DNA from: a virus
Direction: 5' to 3' (one strand)
IMG/VR virus record: IMGVR_UViG_3300031857_001146
Span: 1-26,831 of that record
DNA length: 26,831 nucleotides
The notes under the pieces were generated by a model. It was not told the DNA's origin and did no database searches. It saw only the letters and a list, made by a program, of their open reading frames with translations. Of the stretch, positions 10,662 to 18,592 are shown piece after piece (position 1 is the stretch's first letter; every line of letters starts with the position of its first letter). A program made the translations under genes and the position numbers.

Positions 10662-10837
10662 AACTTACTTACGAAGACATTGAAATAATCCGAGATACTT
10701 TGGTTTTATCTAAATTCCTAGACCCTGAAGAAGCCAATACCTTGTGTGATATGGCTTCTAGGTGCTTAGATTTAGAGTATGAATTTACACCTGGATCACC
10801 TCACCACGGAACTCAAAAGAGTCCTCACCAAACTTGA
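10658..10837 (+). CDS. Small acidic hypothetical protein, end of rightward operon
   Basis: 59 residues from ATG 10658, overlapping the deaminase stop, with TTGGAGGAA upstream as a strong ribosome site. The first 45 residues are acidic and helical (YEDIEIIRDTLVLSKFLDPEEANTLCDMA). The last 17 codons overlap the 3' end of the opposing phosphoesterase gene by 53 bases, so the C-terminus is constrained by the other strand. No family recognised. Confidence 0.6.
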   Translation: MKLTYEDIEIIRDTLVLSKFLDPEEANTLCDMASRCLDLEYEFTPGSPHHGTQKSPHQT

Positions 10838-11762
10838 GAGCTAACTCTGGTTGTAAAAGGACTCCATTCTTATAAGTTAAAACAGCGAGTCCTGACTGCC
10901 AGTTCGTCTTTTTACCTTCTAGGTAATTAACGAACTGCGGATCTCTGGATGAGTCTGCGGTCATTCCATGCCGTACCGCATACCTTCTCCCCCTTCTATC
11001 GTCGTAGGCCACAACATCAGCCCTGTGGTCGTGTCCTGTGACTATATTTACGCCAGACTTTAATGTGTTGTTATATCCGGCGTGAATTCCACCGTTTTCC
11101 CTGTGTCTGATTTCAGTGTGACTTTGCTGGCCTTCGTTTACAGTAACAAACCAAGCTGGTGTCCATTCAGGAATATGGTCTTTAAGGTGTACACCTTTTA
11201 AGTTTCTCAACTCAGGTAAGTTCGCAGCAATACGACTTTCCATCCTTAAATCGTGATTACCTGCCGTCCAGATTCTTTTTGAATTTGGAGAGGATTCAAG
11301 AATCTCTTTAGACCTATCTTGGACTGCTTCAATTTCCTCTGCGACTGAAGGTTTAGACTCCCACCCAATAGACGGAAAACGGCTAATAGAAGATCCGTCA
11401 AAAGCATCGCCATTCCAAATCAAAGCAAACGGTTTTAACTTTTTGGCTAAGTAAACATAAGCCCTGTGCATAACAGGAATGTTATCGGGCCAGTAGTGTT
11501 GATCACCTGCTACTAAAATAACCCCGTCTTTTACTTTTAACTTAACCTCAACGCGGTCAGCAGTAATTAACATCGACTGATCGTATTTTTTGCGATGGTA
11601 TTCATCAAATGTCGGGAGAATAATTTGATGCCGTTTTTCTATTCGCCTACGCCTTGATCGTACATTTTGCTCATGTAAATCAAGATACTTTGCAACTTTA
11701 GACGTTGATTTAAACTTATTCCATGCCTCAATAAACTTTTCGTCAGAATGTTTTGATTTCAT
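10785..11762 (-). CDS. Metallophosphoesterase with N-terminal HTH-like region
   Basis: 325 residues from ATG 11762, chosen because it overlaps the SprT-like stop (ATGA). Residues 8-45 look like a helix-turn-helix (WNKFKSTSKVAKYLDLHEQN) with an Arg-rich end. The calcineurin-like core follows: GDQH (D87, H89), WNGDAFDG (D119), AGNHD (N169, H170), IHAGY (H227) and GHDH (H244, H246), a complete set for a two-metal phosphatase or nuclease. The family includes DNA nucleases and phosphodiesterases; the HTH suggests a nucleic-acid substrate. It is the last late gene. Its substrate and timing are unknown. Confidence 0.82.
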   Translation of the reverse strand: MKSKHSDEKFIEAWNKFKSTSKVAKYLDLHEQNVRSRRRRIEKRHQIILPTFDEYHRKKYDQSMLITADRVEVKLKVKDGVILVAGDQHYWPDNIPVMHRAYVYLAKKLKPFALIWNGDAFDGSSISRFPSIGWESKPSVAEEIEAVQDRSKEILESSPNSKRIWTAGNHDLRMESRIAANLPELRNLKGVHLKDHIPEWTPAWFVTVNEGQQSHTEIRHRENGGIHAGYNNTLKSGVNIVTGHDHRADVVAYDDRRGRRYAVRHGMTADSSRDPQFVNYLEGKKTNWQSGLAVLTYKNGVLLQPELALKFGEDSFEFRGEVIQV

Positions 11763-12082
11763 ATTCCGCCCTTCCATCCCATTTCTTTGCAAACTATCTC
11801 AGCAAGAGCCTCAAAGTTCGCATCGTGTAAGTGATGATCACAATCCGCGTTTTGCTCTAACGCAGCATGGATCATTTCATGTGCAACAATCTTCAATACT
11901 TCCTCGATTGTTTTTGCTTTTTTATTGACTACTAGAACTTGGTCGGGCCAGTAATAAAGCCCCCAAAACTTATCCATGTTAAGAGCTTTAAAACTTACTT
12001 TAACAGGAAGTCGTATGTCTTTGAAAGCAGTCTTTTTTAAAAGATTGTAAGACGCTTTGATAGACTGTTCAGTAACAAGCAT
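11759..12082 (-). CDS. SprT-like zinc metallopeptidase
   Basis: 107 residues. The zinc motif is HEMIH (H68, E69, H72) in VAHEMIHAAL, with a probable third ligand H86 in HDANF. Upstream, VLVVNKKAKTIEEVLKIVAHE resembles the strand-helix leading into the SprT active site. SprT-like domains cleave DNA-bound or other proteins. Length is close to a bare catalytic domain without the C-terminal zinc ribbon. GGGGTG precedes the ATG. It lies between the endolysin and the phosphoesterase, so late expression is expected. Head maturation, host-protein cleavage or DNA-protein crosslink removal are possible roles, none shown. Confidence 0.75.
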   Translation of the reverse strand: MLVTEQSIKASYNLLKKTAFKDIRLPVKVSFKALNMDKFWGLYYWPDQVLVVNKKAKTIEEVLKIVAHEMIHAALEQNADCDHHLHDANFEALAEIVCKEMGWKGGI

Positions 12083-12083
12083 G

Positions 12084-12563
12084 TCACCCCATTAGATATA
12101 TGCTTCTCTCGTCTTTGCGTCTTTTGACTAACCCAGGTAATTCTCGACCACCGGCTTTAGTCCACATCATAAACGAGTCTGCTGCGCCATCAAAATCGCC
12201 TCGATTATGTTTCATCCTGATCGTAGACCTTTGAAGGTTCCCTAGTCCTACATTGAAACTAAATGACACAAGCGCATCAAAGCGAGACTGAGTAAGATAA
12301 TTAGGGCACAGTCTAAGAACACCCCTCTCAAAACGCTGTAAATCGTCTTTAAGCAGCTTATCCACTTCATCTGGTGTCAACACCCTATCCCAACCTTCCG
12401 GTATCGCCAGAGCCTTCCTATCCTCGAATTTGACGGATATATGAGACTGATCTATTACATGCCCAACTCCAACAGTCCAAATCAAGGCGGGACAACGGTA
12501 AGGTTTTAACTTAATACCCTCATGGTGCTTAATAACCCTAATGGCTTCAGGGCTTACGTTCAT
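12084..12563 (-). CDS. GH24 endolysin (muramidase) with Glu-Cys-Thr active site
   Basis: 159 residues, T4-lysozyme family. The motif E15-x8-C24-x5-T30 (HHEGIKLKPYRCPALIWTVG) has Cys where T4 lysozyme has Asp20; the (D/C) position tolerates Cys in this family, so activity is expected. GVGH (32-35), FDALVSFSFNVG (94-105) and LPGLVKRRKDE complete the fold. It cuts the MurNAc-GlcNAc bond of peptidoglycan. No signal peptide or anchor is visible, so it needs a holin; membrane proteins are encoded just upstream in the same operon. It overlaps its upstream neighbour by 4 bases. Confidence 0.92.
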   Translation of the reverse strand: MNVSPEAIRVIKHHEGIKLKPYRCPALIWTVGVGHVIDQSHISVKFEDRKALAIPEGWDRVLTPDEVDKLLKDDLQRFERGVLRLCPNYLTQSRFDALVSFSFNVGLGNLQRSTIRMKHNRGDFDGAADSFMMWTKAGGRELPGLVKRRKDERSIYLMG

Positions 12564-13045
12564 TTCTTACTAAACGCTTGGGTTCCAAACCAAAACGCCA
12601 CGACAGAAGACCAGATTATCTGTGTCTCGTCATCCCAAAGCTGATCTAACATTACGGTGAATTCTGCGTTCATCTTCCAGGCATAGACAAAACCAGCGAC
12701 TTCTACGAAGCAGAATAGGATAAATAAACCGTAAGTAATCGCGGGGCGAACCATAGCCCTAGCATTGATTACCCATTGACTTGCATCTTTACCAATCTCA
12801 ATGTCGTGCTTGTAAAGAGACTCACGCTCTTGAACCGCAGTCTGTAGGGCGATCTGATCAGTCCTTATTTCCTCTACTTTCTGTTGAGATAGAAATCCTA
12901 ATTTCATGGCTTCTAACTCTTTCTCCCTTTGAATCTGAGCGAGAGCTAATTCATGTTTCTTATCAGACTTATCTTGGAAGAAATCTAACAGTTTAGGTAA
13001 ACCACCTGCGAGAAAAGATACAAGAGTAGAGAGTAGGGTAATCAT
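12560..13045 (-). CDS. Holin-like membrane protein (3-TM type)
   Basis: 161 residues. An N-terminal hydrophobic segment (LLSTLVSFLAGGLPKLLDFF) is followed by a long charged coiled-coil-like helix (residues about 25-90), then two transmembrane helices (ITYGLFILFCFVEVAGFVYAW and IIWSSVVAFWFGTQAF). The end WFGTQAFSKK resembles the FWFGSR-type ending of the three-TM holin family. Overlaps of 4 bases link it to the endolysin and to another membrane gene, so it is part of the lysis cassette. It probably forms or regulates the membrane lesion; a spanin-like function for the coiled-coil part cannot be excluded. Confidence 0.72.
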   Translation of the reverse strand: MITLLSTLVSFLAGGLPKLLDFFQDKSDKKHELALAQIQREKELEAMKLGFLSQQKVEEIRTDQIALQTAVQERESLYKHDIEIGKDASQWVINARAMVRPAITYGLFILFCFVEVAGFVYAWKMNAEFTVMLDQLWDDETQIIWSSVVAFWFGTQAFSKK

Positions 13046-13374
13046 TTTTTTACTTTCCTGCGAACAGGTTTAACAGTTGATTTATTCATACTCGCTTTAA
13101 TTCCGAGATATAAATAACAATAAGCGATTATTGCGATACCTAAGTCCTTAAGAATCCACAAAGGAGCGTCAGCGTCACTAGGAGACACACCTGTATAAAT
13201 AAATTGGACATTCCTAAAAGCCTGACAAACAAGACCTACAACAGCAACAATTAAACCTACCTTATGCCAAGCAGGATATAACCTCATCCTCTCAGACAAC
13301 GCACCACAAAATATAATTACTGCTGCTGTAAGATCAATAAACGTGACTAAGTAAAATAAAGCGGTAGAACTCAT
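13042..13374 (-). CDS. Membrane protein of lysis cassette
   Basis: 110 residues with three predicted transmembrane helices: LFYLVTFIDLTAAVIIFCGAL (about 6-26), VGLIVAVVGLVCQAF (38-52) and LGIAIIAYCYLYLGI (77-91). The C-terminus is strongly basic (VKPVRRKVKK). No family recognised. The topology suits a holin or antiholin, and the genes on both sides are membrane proteins followed by the endolysin. Joined to both by 4-base overlaps, so production is stoichiometrically coupled. Confidence 0.65.
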   Translation of the reverse strand: MSSTALFYLVTFIDLTAAVIIFCGALSERMRLYPAWHKVGLIVAVVGLVCQAFRNVQFIYTGVSPSDADAPLWILKDLGIAIIAYCYLYLGIKASMNKSTVKPVRRKVKK

Positions 13375-13757
13375 TTGCGCGGCCTTTTAACTTTAGCCTT
13401 ACCGCGAAGTTCGTTAGCTACTTGTAATATGTCTTGGTTTTCTCTTTTGTCGAAGAAGTTTGCGACGAGTGATATAACACCGACAGACAGAACACCGATG
13501 CAATAACCAATACCCAAAGCAGTATCCGCTTCATTTATATCTACCCCTAGTTGCTTGGCTACCACACCACCTAAAGCAAACGCAGCAGCCACAGCAATGC
13601 CACCGATAATTGCTCCAGCAGCAAGTTTGCCATGTTGATGAAGTTTCTTAGGTTGCCAAAAGAACGAGATAGATAAACCACCAAAGAATCCTGCGATTCC
13701 GGTGAGTGCTTTACCTGCGGATAAACTACTGCCAATTGTAGATATTGGTTCGCCCAT
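13371..13757 (-). CDS. Membrane protein, holin-like, first of lysis cassette
   Basis: 128 residues from ATG 13757, preferred over an earlier in-frame start at 13820 because GAGGAA lies just upstream and the longer form would run into the preceding gene. Hydrophobic segments: ALTGIAGFFGGLSISFFW (about 16-33), AAGAIIGGIAVAAAFALGGVVA (43-64) and ALGIGYCIGVLSVGVISLVANFF (76-98), then a charged tail (DKRENQ to KRPRK). Three transmembrane helices and a basic cytoplasmic tail fit a class I holin layout. It opens a run of three membrane genes before the endolysin. Confidence 0.65.
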   Translation of the reverse strand: MGEPISTIGSSLSAGKALTGIAGFFGGLSISFFWQPKKLHQHGKLAAGAIIGGIAVAAAFALGGVVAKQLGVDINEADTALGIGYCIGVLSVGVISLVANFFDKRENQDILQVANELRGKAKVKRPRK

Positions 13758-13759
13758 GA

Positions 13760-15973
13760 TTATTCCTCTACAGATGAAATTGCAGCTGCTGGCAATGTCC
13801 TTTGAACAGCAGGATTCCATGTCTCACTGGTGCTAAGAATGTTTAATACTTTGCTTCTTTCGGAAGTCGGCAAAATGGCAAGCAATTCATTAGCAGACCT
13901 ACCGGATTGCATGGCATTTTCTAAAGCCTTATAAGTCGCTTTATTTACTTTTCCTTCAAACTCTTTCATTCCTTCACGCAATATTGTTACTGGACGACTT
14001 AATAACGGAGGAACAGGAATCCCCAACAATTTAGATTGATTTTCAGCAAAAATATCTGCCAATGGTTTTCCACCCATCTTAGCCAAAACCGAAACCCTAA
14101 GATCTTTTTCAACACCTTCGGCAAGTTTTAAAAATTCCAACGCAGAACTTTTTGGTCGTTGACCACCCATTTCTTTAATAAAATCATATCGTCCTGGGCC
14201 AAAAATATCCTCAACAGCACTAGGATTATTTCCTTTTACTAAATCAACAAATCCTTTTTTATCTCCATTTACATATAAATTACGCGCATAGTCTGCCATT
14301 TGTTTTTGTTCAATAGCTTTCATGCCATTCTCAAAAGTCTTGAGATAATTTCCCCAATTAGAACCACCTGCATCAATTATGGCGTTATCAATCAATGGTT
14401 TTATATCTTTCAAAACCTTTGCTGCAAGGTCTTTTCTGACGTTATCTGCCATACCAGGATTTAATTCTGCTATTGCTCCAGAAACACCATTTTTACGAAT
14501 TGCATAAAGTGCTTCTGGCGTTATGTTTCCAAAACGATCTGTCCAAGCAGAAAGCATTTCATTAACTCGTTTAATTGCGCCAGCAGCATCTCTATTAGTT
14601 GCAATATCTGGATCAGCTAATTTAGAGCTTAATTTTGATATTAAATCATCGGTTTTTAATGGATTAAAACCAGAGTCTGATAAGTTTTTAATCCTTTCTT
14701 GAACATCACGCGCCATTTCACCAAAGCGCAAAGATTCCTCTGCTGATTTAACGGCTTTTTGTTCTGCAAGATTTACTAGGTTTTCAGGGTATCCATACCT
14801 AGATGGCGTTCTAGGCAATCCCAAAGCAGTTGAGGTTCCACCAATTTCACCCCTGCCCCAATTTTTTGCCCAAAACTCAGCCCTTTGAGATAAATCAGAG
14901 AGCCTTCTAACATCGTCTACATTAGCGGCTGCTGCGCCTGCATATGCAGCATATTCACCTTCAAGACCAGGCAATACTTTCCCTGCAATACCAGCTTTTG
15001 CTAATTCTTCTTCTCGCATTGGAGTGGTAATCGCATTTAGTGCTTTTTTTGATGATTCTTGAACTGCGCGTGATTCTGTAATACTTGCACCTCCAGCTAA
15101 ACGGTTTAATGCGCTAGTAACTTCAGCATCTTGAACGGCAAGCCTTCTAGTCCACCAACTACCGGTATTTGAGGTTTTTGCAAGATTATCTAATGCTTGC
15201 CATGCAGAATTATCAATTCCAGCAGCAGCTTGACCAGCGGTTTCACCTTGCGATGCGGCAAGGTTGGCCGCTTTGATAGCGTTAATATCTCCAGCAGCAA
15301 CATCCCTTGCAATCTTTGCTGCTGATACTTCGCCAAGTTTTCCTGAAATTGCATCGTATAACCAGCCAGTGCTTTTTGCTAATCCCTTGACAACAGGAAC
15401 CGCGACACCAGGAATGGCCGCACCTATTGCTGCGCCAGTAGTTGTCGCTTCCGTAAAGTCTTTTTCTTCAGGACTAATAACTTCTCCAGCAGCAGCGCCT
15501 ACAGCACCGGTAACACCGCCACCTAATAATCGTTGAGCAGCGGTAGTAGTAGCCGCGCCTCGTCCAGCAAAACCCGCACTAGAAAGAATTGGAGCAAATG
15601 CTCTAGTAGCACCAAAAAGTCCAGCAGCCGCTCCTAAAGCTGGGGCGGCAGCAATGCCAAGACCAGTTTGAAACAATGGTATTGTTACATTTTGTCTAAT
15701 TGCTAAGTTTTCTGCGGAACGTTCTTCTGGAGTGATTTGCCTACGACGCGCCAAAATACGACCAGTTACCGCTGAAGTATCTTCAGGCAACGACGGTTCT
15801 CTCAAAGCAACATTTACATTAGAAGGCTCTTGTTCACTTTTTTGTGAAGAAGTTCCCATAAAATCTTCTGCTGTAGCTAAACCAGATGAAATTGCTTTAG
15901 CCATAACTTCTTCTCTAGAAGTGCCATCTGGAATATTTTTAACCAATACTCCATTAGGAAGTCGAATATCCAT
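13760..15973 (-). CDS. DNA ejection (internal virion) protein, largest
   Basis: 737 residues. The N-terminus LPNGVLVKNIPDGTSREEVM (5-24) is a short motif I often see at the start of phage injection proteins. Residues 100-200 hold Gly/Ala-rich membrane-seeking helices (GLGIAAAPALGAAAGLFGA, VTGAVGAAAGEVI, AAIGAAIPGVAVPVV), followed by a long helical body. It is the third of three large proteins downstream of the tail genes, the position of P22 gp7/gp20/gp16-type proteins that leave the capsid and form a DNA channel through the cell envelope. Its start overlaps the previous stop (TAATG). The stop is two bases before the next gene. Confidence 0.75.
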   Translation of the reverse strand: MDIRLPNGVLVKNIPDGTSREEVMAKAISSGLATAEDFMGTSSQKSEQEPSNVNVALREPSLPEDTSAVTGRILARRRQITPEERSAENLAIRQNVTIPLFQTGLGIAAAPALGAAAGLFGATRAFAPILSSAGFAGRGAATTTAAQRLLGGGVTGAVGAAAGEVISPEEKDFTEATTTGAAIGAAIPGVAVPVVKGLAKSTGWLYDAISGKLGEVSAAKIARDVAAGDINAIKAANLAASQGETAGQAAAGIDNSAWQALDNLAKTSNTGSWWTRRLAVQDAEVTSALNRLAGGASITESRAVQESSKKALNAITTPMREEELAKAGIAGKVLPGLEGEYAAYAGAAAANVDDVRRLSDLSQRAEFWAKNWGRGEIGGTSTALGLPRTPSRYGYPENLVNLAEQKAVKSAEESLRFGEMARDVQERIKNLSDSGFNPLKTDDLISKLSSKLADPDIATNRDAAGAIKRVNEMLSAWTDRFGNITPEALYAIRKNGVSGAIAELNPGMADNVRKDLAAKVLKDIKPLIDNAIIDAGGSNWGNYLKTFENGMKAIEQKQMADYARNLYVNGDKKGFVDLVKGNNPSAVEDIFGPGRYDFIKEMGGQRPKSSALEFLKLAEGVEKDLRVSVLAKMGGKPLADIFAENQSKLLGIPVPPLLSRPVTILREGMKEFEGKVNKATYKALENAMQSGRSANELLAILPTSERSKVLNILSTSETWNPAVQRTLPAAAISSVEE

Positions 15974-17214
15974 TAGCGACCCCCTTCAGATGGCATATCG
16001 CTCCAATTAACTTCTCTTGGTTGAGTAGCAGAACTTTGTGGCGGAGTTTTGGGCTGTTGTTTTTTATCAATTTTCCCAAATGCCGCATTGCGCCAGTTGG
16101 TGTATGAGGTTTTAATTTGATCTAAATTGGTTTTTAAGGTTTTTTGATCCAGACCCTGATCTAAAGAAGCAAGAGCAGCCTGAAGTGCCTCAAGTTCTTT
16201 TACGGCAACCTGACCCAATGCTCCTCCTGTTGGGCTTGCATTACGCATTTGCTGTAACTGATCGAAGCCAAGTCTTGCCTTAATAGTTGATAATGCTGAT
16301 GCTAATGCTCTAGCATCTGATCCAGGGATAACAGATAGATAACTTCCTACACCAGTAGTTGTTCGTCCTAATAATTTTTCTGCTTCATCAATTTTTGTAA
16401 GAACAACTTGCGTACCTGAAGCCACGCCTTCAGCAGAAGCTAATTGCTTTTCAATCTTTTCATCTCGTTTTGCTTGAGCATCGTCTATTTTGCCCTGCAA
16501 TATCTGTCTTTGTAGGTCTGTTGTTGCGTTTTTTTGTTGTGCAGTTAAAGAAGTAAGCAAAAGTTTAAACTCCCTGTCTTTTGCTCTTTCTTCTTCTCTG
16601 CGCTGCGCTCTTTCTTTCTCAAGTTCTGCACGCGCCTCTGCCTGTAATTGCATTTGAGATTTACGCTCTAAAGACTGAAGAACTGTTTTAGAATCGCCAT
16701 ATCTACGCAAAACGTTCTGTAATTGTTGCTCTGACGCATCTGAAGGCAGTTTCGCTAATTCTTGTTGTAATTGATCTTCTCTTTGCTGTTGTTGCTCTAA
16801 TATTGTCAACTTACCTGCGGCCAAAGATGTTTGTGCTTCAGATGCTCTGCGTTGAGCAACGCTTGACAGCATTGCATTAGACCTTTGTGACAATGCCGCC
16901 GCAAGTTGAGCATTACCAGAAGTTGCGGCAACCCTTGCTGCTTGAGCTAAAGACTCAGGATCATTTGGATCAACATTACGCAGAATCTGCTGCTGTTGAG
17001 CAATCATCTGCAACTGAGGGTCTTCAGCACCCAACAAAGTGCCAATCCCGCGACCAAGCCCACGACCAGCGGAATAGAATCCAGCAGACGCTTGTTGGAA
17101 TGGACTAAGTTGAGCAAATTGCATTGCTTCCTGTTGATCTGCGGCCTGTTGAGAACGCTGATACATCTCAGGAGTTAAACCGAATAAACCGCCTACGATT
17201 GAGTCTTGTGCCAT
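15973..17214 (-). CDS. Ejection protein, coiled-coil rich
   Basis: 413 residues. Gln, Ala, Glu and Arg dominate; residues about 110-260 form long coiled coils (QQQQREDQLQQELAKL, ARAELEKERAQRREEERAK). Before that is GFYSAGRGLGRGIGTLLG (about 46-63), a Gly-rich amphipathic stretch. The C-terminus is Pro/Ser-rich with NWSDMPSEGG. No enzyme motif. Its place between two other candidate ejection proteins, all linked by overlaps or 2-base gaps, supports the role. Function by position and composition only. Confidence 0.68.
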   Translation of the reverse strand: MAQDSIVGGLFGLTPEMYQRSQQAADQQEAMQFAQLSPFQQASAGFYSAGRGLGRGIGTLLGAEDPQLQMIAQQQQILRNVDPNDPESLAQAARVAATSGNAQLAAALSQRSNAMLSSVAQRRASEAQTSLAAGKLTILEQQQQREDQLQQELAKLPSDASEQQLQNVLRRYGDSKTVLQSLERKSQMQLQAEARAELEKERAQRREEERAKDREFKLLLTSLTAQQKNATTDLQRQILQGKIDDAQAKRDEKIEKQLASAEGVASGTQVVLTKIDEAEKLLGRTTTGVGSYLSVIPGSDARALASALSTIKARLGFDQLQQMRNASPTGGALGQVAVKELEALQAALASLDQGLDQKTLKTNLDQIKTSYTNWRNAAFGKIDKKQQPKTPPQSSATQPREVNWSDMPSEGGR

Positions 17215-17216
17215 GA

Positions 17217-18287
17217 TTAACCCCCGTAATATCCACCAGGTTCAAATGCTCCTGCCTCTTGCTCATAAGCGGTAGGCGGAGTCATTGCGCCAGAAAAGTA
17301 GTTATAAGCCAAATTACCAAGCTGGCCTAAACTTGGAATTCCACTTGCTTGACCATATCCACTAGCAGTCCTTCCTAAACCTTGAAGGAAACCACCCATC
17401 GGGCTTAATTCACCTGCGCGTTGTAAAGTCTGTGCCGCACCAATTCCGCCTTGCAATAAAGCATTAGCAGCAGAAGGACTTGCAATACGACCACCTAACG
17501 CAGAACCAATCGTAAGCGGTTCCATACCAAGTGACTCAATAGATCCAGCAGTTCCAAGACCAGTGGTAAACGGAGCATACGCACCAGTAAGACCTTGACC
17601 ATAACTACCAAGCAGTCCAGCACCGGTTCCAAAAAGACCAGCACCAAATGCTGTTTGTTGCTGACCAGCTTGCATGGCTTGAGCCGCTAACTGAGCATCT
17701 TGTTGGGCTAATGCGTTGTAGTACGCTTCCATCTCAGGAGAGGCTGCACCAAGACCAGCAGCACCGCTAGGACGCTCACCAGTGCCACCTACGGCTAATC
17801 CACCCCTACCGGTCTGGAATAAACGGTTTTGCAGTTGAGCAAATTGGCGCTCTCTGGAAGGCGCTAAAAGCTCTTGCTGCTGAGAAATATACCGTTCTGC
17901 TGCTTGTTGTGGAGACTCCGCAAGATACTGTTGGCCTAATCCAAATAAGCCAGTGGCGGCACCTTGTAACGGGGCATAAAGACCTGGTGCTTGTTCGGCA
18001 AAGCCAAGACCCTGGCCTGTAAGAGCCATAATCCTATCTTGGTAGGCTTTAAGCTCTGGAGAGACTTCATATCCAGCAGAGGATACTCGACCAGTAGTGG
18101 GATCGTACCCAAATTGGGATTGACCGAACCTAGTCGTAATCCCAATAGGTCGGAATCGCGCTTCTTCAGCGGCGATCCTTGCGGCTTCAGTTTGAGCAGC
18201 AGCAGATTGAGCAGCGGCAGATTCCATCGCTGACGCTTGCTTTTTTGCTCCCATAAACCCCAAGACGGGGCCGACAATCTCACCCAT
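17217..18287 (-). CDS. Ejection protein, Ala/Gly/Gln rich
   Basis: 356 residues, GGAGAG before the ATG. It begins with a Gly-rich hydrophobic head (IVGPVLGFMGAKKQ), then an Ala-rich helix (about 18-45), and a body of Gly/Ala/Leu repeats (GAGLFGTGAGLLGSYGQGL). Short genes of this style that start with a glycine-zipper-like head and helix are common as the first of several internal virion proteins in podoviruses. No catalytic motif. The start overlaps the gene upstream by 8 bases. Assigned by composition and synteny. Confidence 0.68.
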   Translation of the reverse strand: MGEIVGPVLGFMGAKKQASAMESAAAQSAAAQTEAARIAAEEARFRPIGITTRFGQSQFGYDPTTGRVSSAGYEVSPELKAYQDRIMALTGQGLGFAEQAPGLYAPLQGAATGLFGLGQQYLAESPQQAAERYISQQQELLAPSRERQFAQLQNRLFQTGRGGLAVGGTGERPSGAAGLGAASPEMEAYYNALAQQDAQLAAQAMQAGQQQTAFGAGLFGTGAGLLGSYGQGLTGAYAPFTTGLGTAGSIESLGMEPLTIGSALGGRIASPSAANALLQGGIGAAQTLQRAGELSPMGGFLQGLGRTASGYGQASGIPSLGQLGNLAYNYFSGAMTPPTAYEQEAGAFEPGGYYGG

Positions 18288-18576
18288 AATTTTCTCTCCA
18301 GAGATACAGCTTTCTAGTTATTCCATCTAAACATTTGTGATTCTCAACTACCTCAAAACCTGTAATTAAAGACCATTTGTACATTTTTTCATCGTCTATA
18401 AACGGCATTGCGTATATATCTTGCTTCTGTTTTCCAGCCCAATCATTCCAATCTTTACTAAACTCTTTCTTTATACTTTTTGTCCATTTAAATACATCCA
18501 TGTGGACAAATAACAAACCATTTACGTCTTCTGTATATATAATGTAATAATCAGTTGTAATTACAGGTATCTTCAC
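18280..18576 (-). CDS. Small late protein, GTG start
   Basis: 98 residues from GTG 18576, the only possible start after an in-frame stop. It is aromatic-rich (DYYIIYTEDVNGLLFVHMDVFKW) and ends in SLITGFEVVENHKC, LDGITRKLYLWR. The GF-x-x-V and final aromatic strand faintly recall the last part of GNAT-type folds seen in short proteins beside podovirus internal virion genes, but I cannot place it. It lies between a collar-domain fibre gene and the first ejection gene, so is probably virion-associated or assembly-related. Confidence 0.6.
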   Translation of the reverse strand: MKIPVITTDYYIIYTEDVNGLLFVHMDVFKWTKSIKKEFSKDWNDWAGKQKQDIYAMPFIDDEKMYKWSLITGFEVVENHKCLDGITRKLYLWRENYG

Positions 18577-18592
18577 GCAGTCCGTTCATTCT

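Noticed and set aside
10717-10762. Hairpin AGAAGCCA/TGGCTTCT as a terminator for the late operon
   Set aside because: No T-run follows on either strand and it lies within a coding frame.
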